A stretch of 64,000 nt of DNA from Agrobacterium arsenijevicii. Lineage in GTDB: Bacteria; Pseudomonadota; Alphaproteobacteria; Rhizobiales; Rhizobiaceae. A model generated the notes under the pieces. The model saw nothing but the letters and a program-made list of their open reading frames with translations. It had not been told where the DNA came from and searched no databases. This document shows, in pieces, positions 37,794-46,055 of the stretch (within the stretch, counting starts at the first letter, position 1; every line of letters starts with the position of its first letter). The position numbers and the translations under genes are program-made. The DNA is taken from assembly GCA_000949895.1 (NCBI GenBank), contig JWIT01000008.1, positions 121,966-185,965 of the forward strand. The letters run 5' to 3'.

Positions 37794-38627
37794 TTAGTTG
37801 ACGGTCGTCTTGATCCATTTCTGGGCAAGCTTGTCGATCGTTCCATCGGCCTTTGCCGCATCGATCGCCGTGTCGAACATCGACTTCAGCGTCGCGTCGT
37901 CCTTGCGCAGACCAACGCCAATGCCCTGACCGAAAACACCACCGGTGAATGTCGGACCGGCCAGCGCATAGTCCTTGAATTCGGCTTTCGCGAGCGTTGC
38001 GGTCAAAGCCGTTTTCTGGGCTACGACGGCGTCGATACGGCCGGACTGAAGATCTAGATCGTGCTGTTCGGTCGTCTTGTATTCGCGGGTCGTCACTACG
38101 TCCTTCAGATATTTGTCGAGGAATGCGACGTTGGCGGTCGAGACTTGGGCTCCGACGCTGCTGCCCTTGATGGCCTCACGCAACGGCTTCAAGGCGGCAT
38201 CGACGGTAGCGGCCTCGCCGTTCAGATCGACGGTCGTGCCCGCACCCGGCAGCTTTGCCAGCGGCCCGTCCTTCTGCACCATGAAGGTCGCAGCCGTGGA
38301 AGCGTATGGTTTGCTGAAGGAAATAACTTCGAGACGCTTCGGCGTGACGATCATAGACGCCATGATCGCGTCGAACTTCTTGGCGTTGAGCGACGGGATC
38401 AATCCATCCCAGTCCTGGGCAACGATGGTGCACTTGATCTTCATTTTGGCGCAGAGGTCGTTGGCCAGATCAACTTCGAAACCCGCCAGCTTCCCATCAG
38501 GCCCGGTGAAGTTCCACGGCTCATAGGCACCTTCCGTCGCGATGGTGATCTCTTTGGGTGCCGACTGCGCATGAGCGCCGGTTGCTGCAAGCAGCATCGC
38601 GGCTGTGATGAGTTTCATTTTTTTCAT
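37794..38627 (-). CDS. Polar amino acid ABC transporter substrate-binding protein
   Basis: Periplasmic binding protein of 277 aa (SBP_bac_3; Lys/Arg/Orn and opine-binding type). After a short Sec signal ending at GAHA-QSAP, ITIATEGAYEPWNF and GFEVDLANDLCAKM are family hallmarks, and Cys residues in LCAKMKIKC may form a disulphide. The ATG at 38627 has GGGG at proper spacing; an ATG two codons upstream is too close. Its permeases and ATPase lie on the divergent operon at 40689-42936. A guanidino compound, arginine-like amino acid or GABA-related amine is the likely ligand. Confidence 0.92.
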   Translation of the reverse strand: MKKMKLITAAMLLAATGAHAQSAPKEITIATEGAYEPWNFTGPDGKLAGFEVDLANDLCAKMKIKCTIVAQDWDGLIPSLNAKKFDAIMASMIVTPKRLEVISFSKPYASTAATFMVQKDGPLAKLPGAGTTVDLNGEAATVDAALKPLREAIKGSSVGAQVSTANVAFLDKYLKDVVTTREYKTTEQHDLDLQSGRIDAVVAQKTALTATLAKAEFKDYALAGPTFTGGVFGQGIGVGLRKDDATLKSMFDTAIDAAKADGTIDKLAQKWIKTTVN

Positions 38628-38684
38628 TATCATTCCCCTTTGTTTGGCCTCGCATCCATGCTCGGCGGTTGAATTTTCAAATGT

Positions 38685-39746
38685 TCAGGCATCTCCCCCT
38701 GATGTTTTTCTGATTGTGAAGACCTCGGCCGCCAGGCAGAGCAGCTCGAACAGGACCTGTGCGGCCACTTGCGCGGTGTTCGTCGAGGGGTCGTATTGCG
38801 GGGCGATCTCCACCACATCGCCGCCGACGATATCGAGACCCTTAAGGCCGCGAAGAATCCCGAGCGCCTGCGCCGATGTGAGGCCGCCCACCTCCGGCGT
38901 TCCGGTCCCCGGTGCAAATGCCGGGTCGAGCGAGTCGACATCGAAGCTGACGTAAGTGGGACCGTCGCCGACGATTTCTCGTGCCTTGGCGATCACGGCC
39001 TTCAGACCCATTTCATCCACTTCTTCGGCATGAATGACCGTCATTCCCGAAGCGTAGGAAAACTCCCAGAGATATTCGGAATTGCCGCGAATGCCGATCT
39101 GGATCGTTCGCCGGGGATCAAGGACACCGTCCAGTACGGCCTGGCGGAACGGGCCGCCATGGTGGAACTTGCAGCCTTCGAACGAGCCTCCCGTATCGCA
39201 ATGGGCGTCGATATGGATCATGCCGACCGGCCGGTCACGCCCGATGGCGCGCAAGATCGGCAACCCCATCGAATGATCGCCGCCGACCGCAAGAGGCACC
39301 ACCCCGGCATCGACGATCGAACCAATGAAACGCTCGATATCCTCATGCGAGGAGGCAAGATCGAAACGGCTGCGGAATGGCACGTCGCCGACATCGGCAA
39401 CACGCACATGAGCCGTCGGCACCGCCTTCAGGACATGCTCATAGGGGCCGACGCGTTCGACATTACGGACCGCCCTTGGCCCGAACCGCGCACCCGGACG
39501 GTTGGTGACGCCGATGTCCATCGGCACACCCAGAAGCGCCACGTCCAGACCCTCGAATGAGGGCGCCAGATCCGGGCGATAGGGCGCGCGCAGCAACGAC
39601 GGCAACCCGCAATAAGGCGCCTGCCGACTGTCGCCTTCGCCAAAAACCAGCCTCGCCACCTGCGCAAATTCGGGGTCGAAGACATCCCCGCCGGATGCTT
39701 TGCCGAAGCGGGCACGAAGCGCGTCTATGTCCAGAATTTCTGTCAT
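38685..39746 (-). CDS. Ureohydrolase: agmatinase or guanidinobutyrase
   Basis: Manganese ureohydrolase of 353 aa that removes urea from a guanidino compound. Mn ligands are in GGDHSMGLP (His), HIDAHCDTGG (Asp, His, Asp) and SFDVDSLDPAFAPG (two Asp). The order and length fit agmatinase SpeB and guanidinobutyrase GbuA; sequence alone does not separate them. The neighbouring gabT and gabD favour 4-guanidinobutyrate, whose product is GABA, while the omega-aminotransferase would suit agmatine and putrescine. Start at 39746 behind GGGAGGGG. First gene of the six-gene minus-strand operon. Confidence 0.9.
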   Translation of the reverse strand: MTEILDIDALRARFGKASGGDVFDPEFAQVARLVFGEGDSRQAPYCGLPSLLRAPYRPDLAPSFEGLDVALLGVPMDIGVTNRPGARFGPRAVRNVERVGPYEHVLKAVPTAHVRVADVGDVPFRSRFDLASSHEDIERFIGSIVDAGVVPLAVGGDHSMGLPILRAIGRDRPVGMIHIDAHCDTGGSFEGCKFHHGGPFRQAVLDGVLDPRRTIQIGIRGNSEYLWEFSYASGMTVIHAEEVDEMGLKAVIAKAREIVGDGPTYVSFDVDSLDPAFAPGTGTPEVGGLTSAQALGILRGLKGLDIVGGDVVEIAPQYDPSTNTAQVAAQVLFELLCLAAEVFTIRKTSGGDA

Positions 39747-39841
39747 TTCCCCTCCCGTGACCCGTGTTTCACCACTCGAATGAGCACCCCGACTTCCATC
39801 TCTCAAGACCGAGAAAAGATGATTGATTGATGTGCTCAATG

Positions 39842-39860
39842 TTGTATACATATTTGTACA
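39842..39860. promoter_or_regulatory. Candidate GntR operator in the guanidino/GABA divergent region
   Basis: TTGTATACA (39842-39850, with palindromic GTATAC) and TTGTACA (39854-39860) form an imperfect direct repeat in the 216-base gap 39747-39962. GTATAC cores are common in operators of FCD-type GntR regulators. The gap shows no other feature I can name. Confidence 0.55.
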
Positions 39861-39962
39861 TCAGCTTGGATGCAAGCTAGAAATTTGAACCCTACCTTGC
39901 TGATACAGACCGGAAAGCAAGCGACGGGAAGCTTCGCCAGTGGCGAGAGAAATGAGGCGACG

Positions 39963-40667
39963 GTGTCCGCAAAAGTTAAAGAACCCAAAGTTTCGCTGCG
40001 GGAGGCGACATATAGCCAGCTGAAGGATCTGATCCTCAACGGGCAGCTTCGTCCGTCGGAGCGCCTCTCGGAAAACACCCTGGCCAAACGTTTCGGCGTC
40101 AGCCGGACCCCCCTTCGCGAGGCACTAATGAAGCTGGAAGAGGAGGGCCTGATTACTGGTCAGCGCAATCTCGGCTATACTGTCGCTGATCTCGACATAA
40201 CCGGGTTCTGCAATCTTCTCGTCGTGCGCGAAGCAATCGACGTATGCGCGGCGAAACTGGCCTGCGAAAAGGCAACGGATGAAGATCTGGAGCGTCTGCG
40301 GGGCGTCATCGACCAGATGGAGGCGTTGAAGGATGCCGACACCATGACGCCTTCGGCGGCGGCGGAGAACCTCCACCTCGGCCTCCACATTCACCGTGTC
40401 ATTGCCGAGGCAACGAAGAACGAAGCGCTCGTCCGGGTAACGGACCAGATTTACCAGCAGCTTCGGCTGGCACTGTGGCTCGAAGTTCTGTGGGTCGATC
40501 TCGAACATACCGACCTCGACGAACACCGGGCAATTGCGGACGCCATCATCGCCCGCGACCCGGAAGCTGCCGCCAGGGCGGCCAGCGCGCACATACAAAG
40601 CTCCCTCAAGAACATGTCGAAGCTTGAGAGGATCTGGCAGCACCGGCGACTGTCCGGGCTGGCCTGA
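39963..40667 (+). CDS. GntR family transcriptional regulator (FCD subfamily)
   Basis: Regulator of 234 aa. The winged helix-turn-helix spans LSENTLAKRFGVSRTPLREALMKLE and is followed by an FCD domain with LVVREAIDVCAAKLACE. The start is uncertain: GTG at 39963 follows GAGG by five bases, whereas an ATG at 39870 has no ribosome site and would place the candidate operator almost at the start codon. It precedes the permease genes on the plus strand and is divergent from the ureohydrolase operon; probably represses both until a guanidino or amino acid inducer binds. Confidence 0.9.
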   Translation: MSAKVKEPKVSLREATYSQLKDLILNGQLRPSERLSENTLAKRFGVSRTPLREALMKLEEEGLITGQRNLGYTVADLDITGFCNLLVVREAIDVCAAKLACEKATDEDLERLRGVIDQMEALKDADTMTPSAAAENLHLGLHIHRVIAEATKNEALVRVTDQIYQQLRLALWLEVLWVDLEHTDLDEHRAIADAIIARDPEAAARAASAHIQSSLKNMSKLERIWQHRRLSGLA

Positions 40668-40688
40668 ACTATAAAAAAAGGGGAACCA

Positions 40689-41414
40689 ATGGATGCAATC
40701 AAAAACTATGTCGCGCTTGTCGGCTTTGGACAGGGAGGATGGGGCGGCCTTCTGATCTCGGCCATGATGGTGACAATCGCCGTCTCCGTCTGCGGCTTTC
40801 TGGTTGGGTCGGTACTCGGCACGATCATTGCCGGCATGAAGCTTTCATCGATCGCCCCGCTGCGCTGGATCGGCGGCTGTTACACGACCGTGCTGCGTGG
40901 CGTACCCGACCTTCTCGTGGTCTATCTCTTCTATTTCGGCGGCGGTGCGCTACTCAGCTACATCGGCGCTTTTGCAGGCTATGACGGCTATATCGGCATG
41001 CCGGCCTTCCTCACGGGTACGGTTGCCCTCGGCATCGTTTCGGCAGCCTATCAGGCTGAAGTCCTGCGCGGCGCCTATCGCGCGGTTTCGCGCGGAGAAC
41101 TCGAGGCAGCGGATTCGGTCGGCATGCGGCCATGGCGGAAGTTTCGTCGCATCATCGTTCCGCTTGTGCTGCGTTACGCCACGCCGGGGCTTGGCAACAC
41201 CTGGCAACTGGTGCTGAAGGAATCGGCGCTGATATCGGTGACCGGCCTCGTTGAAATCCTGCGTCAATCGCAGATAGCTGCCGGCTCGACCCGCAAGCCG
41301 TTCGAATTCTACCTCACCGCACTTATGCTTTATCTGGTGATCACCTGGGTCTCCTCGATCCTGTTCGGGCGGTTGGAAAACCGGGCCATGCGCGGCTTCA
41401 GGAGGGCCATCTGA
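40689..41414 (+). CDS. Polar amino acid ABC transporter permease (HisQ type)
   Basis: Inner-membrane permease of 241 aa with about five segments in the HisQ/OccQ/ArtQ family. The EAA loop is ELEAADSVGMRPWRKFRRI and it has RGVPDLLVVYLFYFG, the usual HisQ-type segment. Its last base is shared with the first base of the following permease gene (TGATG). Works with the divergent binding protein at 37794. Confidence 0.93.
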   Translation: MDAIKNYVALVGFGQGGWGGLLISAMMVTIAVSVCGFLVGSVLGTIIAGMKLSSIAPLRWIGGCYTTVLRGVPDLLVVYLFYFGGGALLSYIGAFAGYDGYIGMPAFLTGTVALGIVSAAYQAEVLRGAYRAVSRGELEAADSVGMRPWRKFRRIIVPLVLRYATPGLGNTWQLVLKESALISVTGLVEILRQSQIAAGSTRKPFEFYLTALMLYLVITWVSSILFGRLENRAMRGFRRAI

Positions 41415-42118
41415 TGGATTTCACCTTCCTCCTCGAAACATTCGAGACCCTTATCAAGGGATTGCCACTGACTTTGAGCATGGCGGCGATTTCGATATCG
41501 GCGGGAACGCTCCTTGCAACGGGGCTCGCCGTCCTTGCCGTTTTCGGCGGCGTAACCGGCAAAAGATTCGCCAGTGCCTACGTGTTCGTATTCCGCGGCT
41601 CGCCTCTTCTGGTCCAGATATTCCTCATCTATTATGGACTGGGACAGTTTCGCCCGACGTTGCAGGCGTGGGGCCTCTGGACGATCCTGCGCGAACCCTA
41701 TTGGTGCGCCGTCATTGCCCTGACGCTCAACACCACCGCCTATTCCGGCGAGATTTTCCGCGGTGCGCTGCAATCGGTTCCGGCACAGCAGGTGGAAGCG
41801 GCACGCGCCTGCGGAATGTCCGGCCTCCTGCTATTCAGGCGCATCATCTTCCCGATCGCCTTCCGGCAGGCGCTGCCCGGCTACGGCAACGAGATCGTCC
41901 TGATGGTCAAGGCGACGGCGCTCGCCTCGGTTATCACGATCATGGAAGTAACGGGACTGGCCGGTAAACTGATTGCCGACAGTTTCAGGGCTTTTGAAGT
42001 GTTTTGCGTCGCCGGTGCGATCTATCTGGCAATCAACCTGATACTCACGCGCATCGTCGCGATTGTCGAGTACGGGCTTTCACCGCACCTGCGTCTGCAA
42101 CCGGCGCAAGCCGCATGA
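41414..42118 (+). CDS. Polar amino acid ABC transporter permease (HisM type)
   Basis: Second permease, 234 aa, in the HisM/OccM family, with about five membrane segments, [16 protein letters not shown] and the EAA loop [19 protein letters not shown]. It starts on the last base of the upstream permease stop, so the two are translated together in equal amounts. Forms a heterodimeric channel. Confidence 0.93.
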   Translation: MDFTFLLETFETLIKGLPLTLSMAAISISAGTLLATGLAVLAVFGGVTGKRFASAYVFVFRGSPLLVQIFLIYYGLGQFRPTLQAWGLWTILREPYWCAVIALTLNTTAYSGEIFRGALQSVPAQQVEAARACGMSGLLLFRRIIFPIAFRQALPGYGNEIVLMVKATALASVITIMEVTGLAGKLIADSFRAFEVFCVAGAIYLAINLILTRIVAIVEYGLSPHLRLQPAQAA

Positions 42119-42129
42119 AGGAGGGAACA

Positions 42130-42936
42130 ATGTCCAGCACAAAGCTGAACCCCGTAGCCGTCGAAGAAAATAACGTCGCCGCTGTTTCGGTGCGTAACCT
42201 CCACAAGTCGTTCGGCCCGGTCGAGGTCCTCAAGGGTATTAATCTGGAAGCACGGGAGGGAGACGTCATCTCCATTCTCGGCTCGTCCGGTTCCGGAAAA
42301 TCGACCATGCTTCGCTGCGTGAACATGCTCGAGACGCCCGATAGCGGCGACATCACCATCGCCGGAGAAACCATCAGAATGAAGACGCGCGGCAACAAGG
42401 CGGTACCCGCGGACAGACGGCAGGTGGACCGGATAAGACAACATGTCAGCATGGTGTTCCAGAGCTTCAATCTCTGGTCACACATGACCATTCTGGAGAA
42501 CGTGATCGAGGCGCCGATCCATGTGCAGGGTCGTGACCGTGCCGAATGCATCGCAGAAGCGGAAGCGCTGCTCGAAAAGGTTGGCATTGCCGACAAGCGG
42601 CATGCCTATCCCGGCCACCTGTCGGGCGGGCAGCAGCAGCGGGCGGCAATCGCCCGTGCGCTTGCCCAGCGTCCCAGGGTGATGCTGTTTGACGAGCCGA
42701 CATCGGCTCTCGATCCCGAACTCGTCGGCGAAGTCCTGAAGGTCATGCGTTCACTCGCCGAGGAAGGACGGACCATGCTGGTGGTGACGCATGAAATGGC
42801 CTTTGCACGCGAGGTTTCCAACAAGGTCGTTTTCCTCCATAAGGGGCAAATCGAGGAGGAAGGCGAACCCGCGCAGATGTTTGCGTCTCCGAAATCCCTG
42901 CGGTTCAATCAGTTCCTGTCAACTGAACGGCGCTAA
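42130..42936 (+). CDS. Polar amino acid ABC transporter ATPase (HisP/OccP type)
   Basis: ATPase of 268 aa. Walker A is GSSGSGKST, the signature [12 protein letters not shown], Walker [13 protein letters not shown] and the switch His is in [12 protein letters not shown]. The ATG at 42130 follows GGAGGG; a longer in-frame reading would overlap the upstream permease. Last gene of the GntR-permease-permease-ATPase operon. Confidence 0.95.
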   Translation: MSSTKLNPVAVEENNVAAVSVRNLHKSFGPVEVLKGINLEAREGDVISILGSSGSGKSTMLRCVNMLETPDSGDITIAGETIRMKTRGNKAVPADRRQVDRIRQHVSMVFQSFNLWSHMTILENVIEAPIHVQGRDRAECIAEAEALLEKVGIADKRHAYPGHLSGGQQQRAAIARALAQRPRVMLFDEPTSALDPELVGEVLKVMRSLAEEGRTMLVVTHEMAFAREVSNKVVFLHKGQIEEEGEPAQMFASPKSLRFNQFLSTERR

Positions 42937-42968
42937 AGGATGACCCGATCGGGGCTGCATGACCTCAC

Positions 42969-43847
42969 TCAAGGTCTCAGCCACGATTGGGACCAGGGCG
43001 TGGTCGACGCAGCCAGATAAAACTGTCTGGCATTACGGTGGCCGATCAATGCCTGCTCGTCTGGCGAAAGCGTCGAAAGAAGCTGCTTCGTCATGTCGAT
43101 CCATTCCGGCAGACCCGAGCCGAGATCGACCACCGGCCAGTCGCCGCCCCAGACCATTCTCTCCGGTCCGAACAGGTCGAGCACGGTTTCCACATAGGGC
43201 GCCACGCTTTCCAGCGTCGCGCATCCCGGTGCACAATAGGCGGTGACGCCGGAGAGTTTGACGAACAGATTGGGCAGTTCGGCCAGGCGGGCCATGCGCT
43301 CGCTCCACGCCGAAAAATCGTTTCCGGCTATATCGGGCGTGCCGCAATGGTCGAGCATGAAGCGCACGTCGGGGCAGGCCCCGACGAGTTCGGCAGCAAT
43401 GCCAAGCTGGCGGGAATGAAAACACAGATCGACCGGCCATCCGGCCTTTCCAATCGTGCGCACGTTCCGTCGGTAATTTTCGGCACGGCTGAGATCGTCG
43501 GGCATGACGTGAAGGATGCGCCGGAAACCAACCACGTTGAGGTGGCGGCACTCCTCCAGCCAGGCGTCGAAACCATCTTCCGTTTCCGGCCGGCAGCTGG
43601 CAATCTGGCCGAACATCGGCACAGCGCCTTCGCCGACCATGCCAGCGACAAGGCGTGCCTCCGCCTGATAATCGCCGTCATCCACCCCGCTTTCCATGAA
43701 GATGGTGCCGATCACGCCGCAGTTCTCGACAAGCCCCGCATAATCCGCCCGGGTGAAGCTTCCCGCAAGGCTCGGCTCTCCGCGCGTCCAGGCATAACCG
43801 AGCTTGCCCCGCAAGATCAGATGCTGGTGGGTATCAATCAAATCCAT
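42969..43847 (-). CDS. Amidohydrolase 2 family protein, probable sugar lactonase
   Basis: Metal-dependent hydrolase of 292 aa with a TIM barrel. The metal-binding HxH is in DTHQHLIL, further likely ligand or catalytic residues are His in CFHSRQ and Asp in FMLDHCGTPD, and WGGDWPV with a C-terminal NARQFY are typical of L-rhamnono/fucono-lactonase-like members. GGGAGGAAG precedes the ATG. Last gene of the hexuronate operon, behind an aldo/keto reductase; together they could oxidise an aldose to its lactone and open it. The substrate is inferred. Confidence 0.85.
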   Translation of the reverse strand: MDLIDTHQHLILRGKLGYAWTRGEPSLAGSFTRADYAGLVENCGVIGTIFMESGVDDGDYQAEARLVAGMVGEGAVPMFGQIASCRPETEDGFDAWLEECRHLNVVGFRRILHVMPDDLSRAENYRRNVRTIGKAGWPVDLCFHSRQLGIAAELVGACPDVRFMLDHCGTPDIAGNDFSAWSERMARLAELPNLFVKLSGVTAYCAPGCATLESVAPYVETVLDLFGPERMVWGGDWPVVDLGSGLPEWIDMTKQLLSTLSPDEQALIGHRNARQFYLAASTTPWSQSWLRP

Positions 43848-43872
43848 GGCGTCTTCCTCCCAGTCGTGGCGG

Positions 43873-44862
43873 TCAATCTTCGAGAGCGAGCGCGTCAAAA
43901 CCCGCCCAGGCGGCGTCCGGCACGGTGGTTTCGAAAATGGACAGGTTGCGCCGGAGACTGTCCGGTTTCGCCGTCCCGATCAGCACGCTTGCAACATCGG
44001 CGTTTTGCAGTGGAAAATGCAGGGCGGCGGCAGCAAGCGCGACGCCGTGGTCGGCGGCATGAGCCTCCATGGCGCGCACCCGCTCCATGACTTCAGGTGC
44101 AGCTTCGCTATAGTTGAAGGTCGCGCCCGGCTTTGCGCCAGTTGCAAGAATGCCCGAGTTGAACACACCGCCAATGATGAGCGAGGTGCCGGTTTCCGCA
44201 CAACGCCCAAGCAACTTTGCGGAAGCCGACCGATCGAGCAGCGTATAACGGCCCGCCAGAAGGATGCAGTCGATCTCGTCAATTTCCATAAGGTTCAGAC
44301 AGGCCGGAACCTCGTTCACGCCAAGGCCGAACGCACCGATCTTGCCTTTCGCCTTCAACTCATGCAGCGCCTCGATGCCGCTTTCGGTGAAGATTCCGAA
44401 ATGGTGGTGATAAGCCTCTTCGCCGAGAGTGGTCGCCTCCAGATCGTGGACGTAGAGAATATCCACGGAACCGAGACCAAGCCGGGCAAGGCTCTGCTCG
44501 TGCGACCGCATGATGCCATCGTAGCTGTAATCGTATTCCACCACGAAAGGCAGCGCTTCGACAAAACCGTAATCCGGCGTGACACCCTCTTCAGCCGGTT
44601 TCAGAATCCGTCCGACCTTGGTGGAAAGCACGAAGGAACCGCGTTCCTTCGTCTGGAGAAAATCGCCGACGCGACGTTCGGAAAGGCCCTGCCCGTAATA
44701 GGGTGCGGTATCGAAATAGCGGATACCGGCGTCCCACGCGGTTTGCAGCGTCGCCATCGCATCTTCGCGACTGACGCTGCGGTAGAGATTGCCGATGCCG
44801 GCCGCGCCGAAGGAAAGTTCGGTCAGCGATAGCGCCGTGCGGCCAAGTTTGCGGGTTTTCAT
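43873..44862 (-). CDS. Aldo/keto reductase (aldose 1-dehydrogenase-like)
   Basis: NAD(P)-dependent oxidoreductase of 329 aa. The catalytic tetrad is visible: Asp in YFDTAPYYG, its Tyr, Lys in LSTKVGR and His in LYVHDLE. LIGTAKPDSLRRNL is the C-terminal cofactor motif. It resembles L-fucose/D-arabinose 1-dehydrogenases and pyridoxal 4-dehydrogenases. The ATG overlaps the uxuA stop by four bases (ATGA). With the downstream lactonase-like protein it suggests aldose to lactone to aldonate. Confidence 0.9.
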   Translation of the reverse strand: MKTRKLGRTALSLTELSFGAAGIGNLYRSVSREDAMATLQTAWDAGIRYFDTAPYYGQGLSERRVGDFLQTKERGSFVLSTKVGRILKPAEEGVTPDYGFVEALPFVVEYDYSYDGIMRSHEQSLARLGLGSVDILYVHDLEATTLGEEAYHHHFGIFTESGIEALHELKAKGKIGAFGLGVNEVPACLNLMEIDEIDCILLAGRYTLLDRSASAKLLGRCAETGTSLIIGGVFNSGILATGAKPGATFNYSEAAPEVMERVRAMEAHAADHGVALAAAALHFPLQNADVASVLIGTAKPDSLRRNLSIFETTVPDAAWAGFDALALED

Positions 44863-46052
44863 GCGGCACCCTCCTCACGGTGAAGCTGGCGCTCGACGGT
44901 GCGGATGACACCACGGAGTTCGCCGAGGCCCTTCATGCGGCCGATGTAGGAATATCCGGGGTTTGTCTTTTTGGTGATGTCGTCACCCAGCAGATGGCCG
45001 TGATCAGGCCGCATCGGAATATTGGTCCGGCGGCCGGCCTTGGCTGCGGCTCGCTCCTCGCGCAACAATGCCTCGATGACGCCGATCATATCCGTTCCGC
45101 CATCCAGATGATCGTCCTCGAAGAAGGAGCCATCCGCTTCGACGGTGACATTGCGAAGATGGGCGAAATTGATGCGGGATGCGAATTCCTGTGCCATCGC
45201 CACAAGATCGTTATCGCTGCGGGCGCCGTAGGAGCCGGTGCAAAGGGTGATGCCGTTGTTCGGGCTTTCAACAGCCGAGAGGATGGCGCGAATATCGGCA
45301 GATGTCGACACCACGCGCGGCAGGCCGAACAGGGAGAACGGCGGATCGTCCGGGTGGATGCCCAGAAGCACGCCCGCCTCTTCCGCCACCGGCACGACTT
45401 CCCTCAGAAAGGCCAGAAGATTACCCTGCATGGTGGCGCTGTCGATGCCATCAAACGAAGCAATCAGCGCGGCGATGGATTCGCGCGTCTGCACCAGCGC
45501 ACCGCCCGGCAGGCCGGCGATGATGTTGCGCTCCAGAAGCGACTGGTCGTCCTCGCTCATTTGCGCAAAACGCTCTTCAGCCCGCGCCACCAGCGCAGGA
45601 TCGTAATTTTCTGCAGCACGGGCACGCTTCAGAATGAAGACGTCATAAGCGACGAAATCCGCCATTTCGAAGCGCAGCGCCAATCCGGTGTTGCGTGCCT
45701 GCCAGCGCAGGTTCGTGCGCGTCCAGTCCACCACCGGCATGAAATTGTAGCAGACGACGGGAACGCCCGCGCGGCCGAGACGGACGAGCGTATCCTTCCA
45801 GCGCCCAATCGCCTTCGAAGCATCGGCGTCACCGCGCTTGATGGACTGTTCCATCGGAATGGATTCGCAAACGCTCCACTCCAGACCGGCCGCCTCGATC
45901 ATCGCCTTGCGTTTGGCGATCTCTTCCGCCGGCCACGCCGTGCCATCGGGGATCTGGTGCAGCGCCGTTACAACGCCGCTGGCACCCGTCTGCCGCACAT
46001 GCTCAAGGGTGATGGGGTCCGATTCTCCGAACCAGCGCCAGGTTTCCTTCAT
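44859..46052 (-). CDS. uxuA: D-mannonate dehydratase
   Basis: Enzyme of 397 aa that dehydrates D-mannonate to 2-keto-3-deoxy-D-gluconate. The sequence is strongly of the UxuA family: MKETWRWFGESDPI at the start, ALHQIPDGTAWP, the metal-site region GIHPDDPPFSLFGLPR and FAHLRNV, and RPDHGHLLGDD at the end. GGAGGAG precedes the ATG. Three bases after the uxuB-like gene and overlapping the aldo/keto reductase gene. The downstream KDG kinase and aldolase are not in this window. Confidence 0.96.
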   Translation of the reverse strand: MKETWRWFGESDPITLEHVRQTGASGVVTALHQIPDGTAWPAEEIAKRKAMIEAAGLEWSVCESIPMEQSIKRGDADASKAIGRWKDTLVRLGRAGVPVVCYNFMPVVDWTRTNLRWQARNTGLALRFEMADFVAYDVFILKRARAAENYDPALVARAEERFAQMSEDDQSLLERNIIAGLPGGALVQTRESIAALIASFDGIDSATMQGNLLAFLREVVPVAEEAGVLLGIHPDDPPFSLFGLPRVVSTSADIRAILSAVESPNNGITLCTGSYGARSDNDLVAMAQEFASRINFAHLRNVTVEADGSFFEDDHLDGGTDMIGVIEALLREERAAAKAGRRTNIPMRPDHGHLLGDDITKKTNPGYSYIGRMKGLGELRGVIRTVERQLHREEGAA

Positions 46053-46055
46053 ATT

